A stretch of 9,413 nt of DNA from Christensenella sp. UBA5327 (GTDB lineage Bacteria; Bacillota; Clostridia; Christensenellales; Aristaeellaceae), in contig DHQX01000038.1 of NCBI GenBank assembly GCA_002411105.1, forward strand, positions 1 to 9,413, written 5' to 3'. The translations under genes were made by a program, and so were the position numbers. The notes under the pieces are model-generated. The model made no database searches and had not been told where the DNA came from. It saw nothing but the letters and a program-made list of their open reading frames with translations. Positions 5,454 to 9,413 of the stretch are shown here, in pieces; the stretch's first letter is position 1, and each line of letters opens with the position of its first letter.

Positions 5454-6566
5454 ATGGCATATAACCAGATCAAGCATGTTCTGCCGCAGTTTCGCTTCCG
5501 GGGGCGATTTGCGCAGGCTGCGGAGGTGCGCTCAGGCAATGTGAACAGCACCTTTGTCCTCACCTATCAGGAGGGGGAGAAGGCCCATTTATACACGCTG
5601 CAGAAGCTGAACACCTATGTGTTCAAAAACCCCCGGGGGGTGATGACTAACATCGCCGCCATCACAGACCACCTCAGGGCCGGCATCGGGGCTGACCAAG
5701 CGGATGCCCACCGCCAGGCGCTGGAGGTGATCCGCACCCATGACAACGATGTGATGCTCCAGGACGGCGAGGGGAATATCTGGCGGGCCTATGCCTATAT
5801 CGCCGACGCCCTGGCCCTTGACATGGTGGAAAACCTTTCCCAGATGGAGGAGGTGGGCCACGCCTTTGGCCGCTTCCAGCGCCTGCTGGCGGATTTCCCG
5901 GCGGACAGGCTGTTTGTCACCATCCCGGATTTCCACCACAGCACCAAGCGCTTTTACGCTTTTGTGCGCGCGGTGGACAAGGACATGGCCGGGCGGGTTC
6001 AGGGGCTGGAAGAGGACATCGAGTTCTTCTTTGAGCGCCGGAGGATGCTGGGGGAAATAGTGAAGCTGCTGGACCAGGGGGTACTGCCCCTGCGGGTGAC
6101 CCACAACGACACCAAGTCCAACAACGTGCTGCTCGATGAGAAAACTGGCCGGGCGCTGTGCGTGATCGACCTGGACACGGTGATGCCGGGCTCGGCGCTG
6201 TATGACTATGGGGACGCGGTGCGCTTTGGCGCCTCGGACGCCCTGGAGGATGAGCCGGACACCAGCAAAGTGAGCCTGAACCTAGACAAGGCCCGGGCCT
6301 TCACCCGGGGTTTTGTGCAGGAGACGGCGGGTTTTTTGACTGATGCGGAGTTGAGCCGTCTGCCCCTTGGCATCAAGGTGATTACGGCAGAACTGGCCAT
6401 GCGCTTTTTCACCGATTATCTGGATGGCGACCTGTATTTCAAGGTGGACTACCCGGAGCACAACCTGGTGCGCGCCCGGGCGCAGATGGCGCTGCTTAGG
6501 GACATTGAGCGCAAGGAAGAGGCGCTGTATCGGATGGTGCGGGAGGACGTGGCGCGCTTTGGCTAA
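5454..6566 (+). CDS. APH-fold phosphotransferase, N-acetylhexosamine 1-kinase-like
   Basis: The 370-residue product has the aminoglycoside phosphotransferase/choline kinase fold. The catalytic loop is HNDTKSNN (H217, D219, N224, the H-x-D-x4-N Brenner motif) and the metal-binding motif is VIDLDT (D239, D241). The N-terminal lobe has GNVNSTF (28-34) as nucleotide-binding loop and YTLQKLNTYVFKNPRGVMTNI (47-67), whose Q-K/R-x-N....F..P..VM.NI pattern resembles NahK of bifidobacteria, an N-acetylhexosamine 1-kinase of about the same length. The likely reaction is ATP-dependent phosphorylation of a sugar such as GlcNAc or GalNAc in the cytoplasm. The substrate is inferred and no sugar-pathway neighbours are present. 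The start is ATG with GGAG 6 bases upstream; the earlier TTG at 5442 overlaps that site. It is monocistronic and ends convergently against thiN with overlapping stops. Confidence 0.8.
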   Translation: MAYNQIKHVLPQFRFRGRFAQAAEVRSGNVNSTFVLTYQEGEKAHLYTLQKLNTYVFKNPRGVMTNIAAITDHLRAGIGADQADAHRQALEVIRTHDNDVMLQDGEGNIWRAYAYIADALALDMVENLSQMEEVGHAFGRFQRLLADFPADRLFVTIPDFHHSTKRFYAFVRAVDKDMAGRVQGLEEDIEFFFERRRMLGEIVKLLDQGVLPLRVTHNDTKSNNVLLDEKTGRALCVIDLDTVMPGSALYDYGDAVRFGASDALEDEPDTSKVSLNLDKARAFTRGFVQETAGFLTDAELSRLPLGIKVITAELAMRFFTDYLDGDLYFKVDYPEHNLVRARAQMALLRDIERKEEALYRMVREDVARFG

Positions 6567-7192
6567 ACCGGGGAAGCCCCGATGGTGACCAGCAGCACCC
6601 CCTGGCCCACGGAAACATAAAAAGGCTGGCCTGTGGCCTCATTGCTCACCCCCAGGGGGGTGAAGGGGTCAAGGCGGGCCTCAGTAAGCGGGTATTTAAG
6701 CCCCTTGAGGGTGACCCCCAGGGCCTCGCCGCCCTGGCAAAACACCGATACCACCGTGCCAGGTTTGAGGGGCGGGAAGCGCAGGGTGCCATTGGCAAGG
6801 GCGTAGATGGTGATGCCGGGGGCGACGATGACCCCACAAAACCCCTCCCGGGCCAGCCCGGCCAGGGTTTGCAGGTTGGCCAGGCTGTGATCAAGCCTCC
6901 CGCCGGTGGCGCCATAGAGCCTGAACTGGCCAAAGCCCCGGGCCTTGGCAAAGTCCAGCGCCAGGGCCATGTCGGTCAGGTCTTTTTTGGGCGGGAAGCG
7001 CAGCCGCGCTACCCCTTTGGGGAGCCTTGTGATAGAATCCATATCACCCAGCACGATCTGGGGCCGGATGCCAAGGCGGTGCAGGCTGTCAAAGCCGCCG
7101 TCAGCGGCGATGAGGATATCCCCGCGCCCTGGGGCGAGGCCCCTTGTGGTAAAATCCCCCGCGCCCACGATATAGGCTGTGCCCTTTGCCAT
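6563..7192 (-). CDS. thiN: Thiamine pyrophosphokinase
   Basis: The 209-residue protein transfers pyrophosphate from ATP to thiamine, making thiamine pyrophosphate in the cytoplasm. All family motifs are present: AADGG (29-33), GDMDSI (49-54), KKDLTD (69-74) and GATGGRLDH (94-102) in the catalytic domain. The C-terminal thiamine-binding domain follows, including GVSNE (181-185). Length is normal for bacterial ThiN (~210). The start is ATG with GGAGG 7 bases upstream. It is divergent from radA with only ~60 bases between the starts, and its stop codon overlaps that of the kinase on the other strand (shared bases 6563-6566). The leader is about 20 bases, too short for a TPP riboswitch, and none is seen. 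Confidence 0.95.
   Translation of the reverse strand: MAKGTAYIVGAGDFTTRGLAPGRGDILIAADGGFDSLHRLGIRPQIVLGDMDSITRLPKGVARLRFPPKKDLTDMALALDFAKARGFGQFRLYGATGGRLDHSLANLQTLAGLAREGFCGVIVAPGITIYALANGTLRFPPLKPGTVVSVFCQGGEALGVTLKGLKYPLTEARLDPFTPLGVSNEATGQPFYVSVGQGVLLVTIGASPV
6569..6581. other. GC hairpin spanning the convergent gene ends
   Basis: CGGGG-AAG-CCCCG forms a 5-bp hairpin inside the last codons of thiN, just past the kinase stop. On the - strand it is followed by GTTTAG, a very weak U-tract; on the + strand by none. It is the only terminator-like structure between the convergent genes. Confidence 0.3.
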
Positions 7193-7218
7193 GCGATCGC
7201 CTCCGTTCTTCTGCTGTG

Positions 7219-7247
7219 ATTATACCCCAGCGCGCTGTGAGAAAGGA
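7219..7247 (-). promoter_or_regulatory. Candidate thiN promoter
   Basis: A perfect TATAAT on the - strand (7224-7219) lies at a suitable distance upstream of thiN, with start near 7212. The -35 region (TCCTTT, 7247-7242, 17-base spacer) is poor and coincides with the radA ribosome binding site. No clear radA promoter was found in the gap; it must lie within thiN or be weak. Confidence 0.45.
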
Positions 7248-7253
7248 ATGCCC

Positions 7254-8657
7254 TTGAAAGCCAGAACCCCAAAATCCATCTATGTCTGCGCCGCCTGCGG
7301 CTATGAGACCCCCCGCTGGATGGGCAAGTGCCCGGGCTGTGAGGCCTGGAACACCCTGGAGGAGACGCTGCCCCAGGCCGCCAATGACACCGCCAGGAAG
7401 CCTGACAAGCGCCCCGGGGGCACCGGGGAGGCAGAGGCGATGCTTTCGGATATCCGCTCGGGCGAGCAGATTCACCAGTCCACCGGCATCCCGGAGTTTG
7501 ACCGGGTGCTGGGCGGCGGCGTGGTGGAAGGCTCGCTGCTGCTGATAGGAGGCGAGCCGGGGGTGGGCAAGAGCACCCTGCTGCTTCAGGTGTGCGCCAA
7601 CCTGGCGGGGATGGGCAAGCGGGTCCTGTATATCACCGGCGAGGAAAGCGCAAGACAGTTGAAACTCAGGGCTGAGCGGCTCAAGGTGGGGGAGCACCCC
7701 ATGATGGTGCTGGCGGAAAACGCCATGGATGCCATCTCCGCCAAGTTGGAGGCCCTGCAGCCGGAATACGTGGTGGTGGACTCCATCCAGACCATGTACC
7801 GGCCGGACATGGCCTCTGCCCCGGGCTCGGTCAGCCAGGTGCGGGAGAGCGCATCGCTGCTGATGCGCCACGCCAAGACCACTGGCTGTGCCATCATGAT
7901 GGTGGGGCATGTCACCAAGGAGGGCGCCATCGCCGGCCCCCGGGTGCTGGAGCACATGGTGGACGTGGTCTTGTATTTTGAGGGGGACTATAAGCGGGAG
8001 TACCGCTTGCTGCGGGCCAACAAGAACCGCTTTGGCTCGGTCAATGAGCTGGGGCTGTTTGAGATGACGGGGGAAGGGATGCGGGCGGTGGAAAACGCCT
8101 CGGAGACGCTGCTGCAAAACCGGGCGGCGGGCATCTCGGGCTCGGTGGTGTTTTGCGGCATGGAGGGCAGCCGCCCCATGCTGGTGGATCTGCAGGCGCT
8201 GGCCGCCCAGTCGTTTTACGCCTCGCCCAAGCGCACCGTCAACGGCATGGACCAGGGCCGGGTGGCGCTGCTGTTGGCAGTGCTTGAGAAGCGCGCGGGG
8301 CTCAGGCTGTATAACCAGGATGTGTATATCAATGTGGCGGGCGGCCTAAGCCTGGATGAGCCGGCGGCCGACCTGGCGGTGTGCCTGGCGGTGGCCTCCT
8401 CTCTTTCGGACAAGGCCCTGCCCCAGGACGTGGCCGCCATGGGGGAGGTGGGCCTTTTGGGCGAGGTGCGGGCCATCCCCCACATGGAGCGCCGGCTTGC
8501 GGAGTGCGCCCGGATGGGCTTTGCCCAGGTGATCTGCCCCAAGGATCGGCTGGGCCGCATCAAGGCCCCCAAGGGGGTGAAACTGGTGCCGGTGGCGACG
8601 CTTTCCCAGGCGGTGGCGGCGCTGCACCTGATGGCGGTTGAGGCGAAAAACCAATAA
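7254..8657 (+). CDS. radA: DNA repair protein RadA (Sms)
   Basis: RadA is a RecA-related, DnaB-like ATPase that drives branch migration in recombinational repair. Counted from TTG at 7254 the protein has 467 residues, normal for the family. In order: a C4 zinc finger (C12, C15, C26, C29), Walker A GGEPGVGKST (99-108), Walker B VVVD (173-176), the RadA-specific KNRFG motif (257-261), and a Lon-protease-like C-terminal domain (about 320-460) with GGLSLDEPAADLAV, lacking the protease serine as usual in RadA. AAAGGA (7242-7247) directly abuts the ATG at 7248 but lies 6 bases from the in-frame TTG at 7254, so I prefer TTG. That also puts the finger at the usual distance from the N-terminus. The gene is divergent from thiN; no good terminator follows. 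Confidence 0.97.
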   Translation: MKARTPKSIYVCAACGYETPRWMGKCPGCEAWNTLEETLPQAANDTARKPDKRPGGTGEAEAMLSDIRSGEQIHQSTGIPEFDRVLGGGVVEGSLLLIGGEPGVGKSTLLLQVCANLAGMGKRVLYITGEESARQLKLRAERLKVGEHPMMVLAENAMDAISAKLEALQPEYVVVDSIQTMYRPDMASAPGSVSQVRESASLLMRHAKTTGCAIMMVGHVTKEGAIAGPRVLEHMVDVVLYFEGDYKREYRLLRANKNRFGSVNELGLFEMTGEGMRAVENASETLLQNRAAGISGSVVFCGMEGSRPMLVDLQALAAQSFYASPKRTVNGMDQGRVALLLAVLEKRAGLRLYNQDVYINVAGGLSLDEPAADLAVCLAVASSLSDKALPQDVAAMGEVGLLGEVRAIPHMERRLAECARMGFAQVICPKDRLGRIKAPKGVKLVPVATLSQAVAALHLMAVEAKNQ

Positions 8658-8706
8658 AAATTTTCGCGAGATGGAACAAAAGCCGTCGCTTGAGCGTCTT
8701 ATTAGG

Positions 8707-8742
8707 TGAAGGAGGGATTATTTCTCTTGCCTTATTCCTTCA
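8707..8742 (+). promoter_or_regulatory. Inverted repeat flanking a -35 box
   Basis: TGAAGGA (8707-8713) and TCCTTCA (8736-8742) are a perfect 7-base inverted repeat, 22 bases apart, on either side of the -35 box of the following promoter. It could be an operator or chance. Confidence 0.3.
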
Positions 8743-8755
8743 AATTGGTTATATT
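8727..8755 (+). promoter_or_regulatory. Promoter of the peptidoglycan-binding protein gene
   Basis: TTGCCT (8727-8732), a 17-base spacer and TATATT (8750-8755) form a good sigma-A-type promoter. The start would be near 8762, about 45 bases before the ATG. The surrounding AT-rich stretch contrasts with the GC-rich genes on both sides. Confidence 0.65.
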
Positions 8756-8806
8756 ATTTGATGACAACCCAATTTAGTGCGTTCCAACTATAAGAGGGAG
8801 GACATT

Positions 8807-9413
8807 ATGAAAAAAAGACTGCTGGCATCGCTGGTATGCCTTGTGTTGCTGGTAGGCAGCCTGGCAGCGGGCGCCACGACCAAAACGCTCAACTATGGCG
8901 ACGAAGGCCCGGACGTTATTTCGCTGCAGCGGCGCCTTCGGGAGCTGAACTATAACCCAGGTATTGCGGATGGCAAGTATGGATACAAAACCTATCTGGC
9001 CGTGCGTGACTTCCAATACCAAAACGGGCTGAAGGTGGATGGCTTGGTGGGGGAGACCACTTATATCCTGCTGTTTAGCAGCAAGGCGGTTCCAAACCCC
9101 AAATCCCCCCTGCCCGCTCTCGTGCCCTATCCGGGGGTCAACCGGGTGCAATACGGCGATCAGGGCCCTGGCGTTACCCTGGTGCAGAATGCCCTGAAGG
9201 GCCTTGGCTATTTCTCTGATGCCATCGACGGCGTGTTTGGCTACAGCACGGTTCTGGCCGTGCGCCACTTCCAGCGCATCAACAAGCTGCAGGTGGACGG
9301 CATCGTTGGCCCCGATACCTGGGCTGTGCTATCTGCAATCGGCGCCATTCCGGCCCCGGGCCCGGTGGTGACGCCCCCCTATGTGGCGCCCACCCCCCTG
9401 CCCACCCCCGCCC
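8807..9413 (+). CDS. Secreted protein with two peptidoglycan-binding repeats (cut by window end)
   Basis: The 202 visible residues start with a signal peptide (KKR, hydrophobic core, likely cleavage AGA|TT after residue 23). Two PG_binding_1-type repeats follow, about residues 28-90 and 115-177. Each shows the pattern YGD.GP.V..(L/V)Q..L..L.Y, then (A/I)DG.(Y/F)G..T..AVR.FQ....L.VDG.VG..T. After them comes a proline-rich linker (PAPGPVVTPPYVAPTPLPTPA) that runs off the window, so a further domain is expected beyond it. In this architecture that is often a cell-wall hydrolase or L,D-transpeptidase, but it cannot be seen. The start is ATG with GGAGG 5 bases upstream (8797-8801). It has its own promoter and probably acts in the cell wall. 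Confidence 0.93.
   Translation, partial: MKKRLLASLVCLVLLVGSLAAGATTKTLNYGDEGPDVISLQRRLRELNYNPGIADGKYGYKTYLAVRDFQYQNGLKVDGLVGETTYILLFSSKAVPNPKSPLPALVPYPGVNRVQYGDQGPGVTLVQNALKGLGYFSDAIDGVFGYSTVLAVRHFQRINKLQVDGIVGPDTWAVLSAIGAIPAPGPVVTPPYVAPTPLPTPA

Noticed and set aside
7193..7218. TPP riboswitch considered upstream of thiN
   Set aside because: The leader is about 20 bases, far shorter than a THI element, and none of its conserved segments is visible.
7101..8117. Long - strand frame (338 codons) opposite radA
   Set aside because: It is antisense to the well-conserved zinc finger and ATPase core of RadA, begins inside thiN, and has a His/Gln/Pro/Gly-rich composition typical of GC-rich antisense frames.
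8774..9268. - strand frame of 164 codons
   Set aside because: It is antisense to the two peptidoglycan-binding repeats, which are clearly coding on the + strand.

Overview
The window reads as a chromosomal stretch from a GC-rich, Gram-positive Firmicute, probably a clostridial lineage. The signs are strong purine-rich Shine-Dalgarno sites before nearly every gene, consensus sigma-A-type promoters, Sec signal peptides with no outer-membrane proteins, a tRNA-Ser with encoded CCA, and RadA and ThiN of Firmicute style. The genus cannot be fixed from sequence reading alone. The first ~1.4 kb is visibly more AT-rich than the rest, which may mark an accessory or recently acquired edge.

Layout: (a) 1-324 holds the tail of a possible membrane protein on the + strand, then a gene-poor stretch with a faint transposase-like reading on the - strand. 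(b) 325-936 is a VanZ-like membrane protein gene on the - strand with its own promoter. (c) 937-1424 holds a hairpin-rich non-coding stretch and a complete tRNA-Ser(CGA) transcription unit on the - strand (promoter, gene, terminator). (d) 1398-5349 is a - strand block: an XRE-type regulator with a large uncharacterised C-terminal part and its own terminator, then a likely two-gene operon of secreted proteins ending in a strong terminator. The first secreted protein is 474 aa with no recognised family. The second is 222 aa and built on 11-residue LEA-like repeats. The two share an almost identical signal-peptide core. (e) 5390-6566 is a + strand sugar-kinase-like phosphotransferase, divergent from the regulator and sharing its promoter region. 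(f) 6563-7192 is thiN (thiamine pyrophosphokinase, - strand), whose stop codon overlaps that of the kinase. (g) 7254-8657 is radA (+ strand), divergent from thiN. (h) 8807-9413 is the start of a secreted protein with two peptidoglycan-binding repeats and a proline-rich linker, cut by the window end.

thiN and radA are housekeeping. The part most worth a second look is the 1.4-5.3 kb block. A one-component regulator of unusual size sits next to two co-transcribed exported proteins. One of these looks like an extracytoplasmic LEA-type (amphipathic 11-mer) protein punctuated by four EEQG boxes, and the pair is preceded by a hairpin-rich leader. That these genes form one system is inference from order and strand, not proven.
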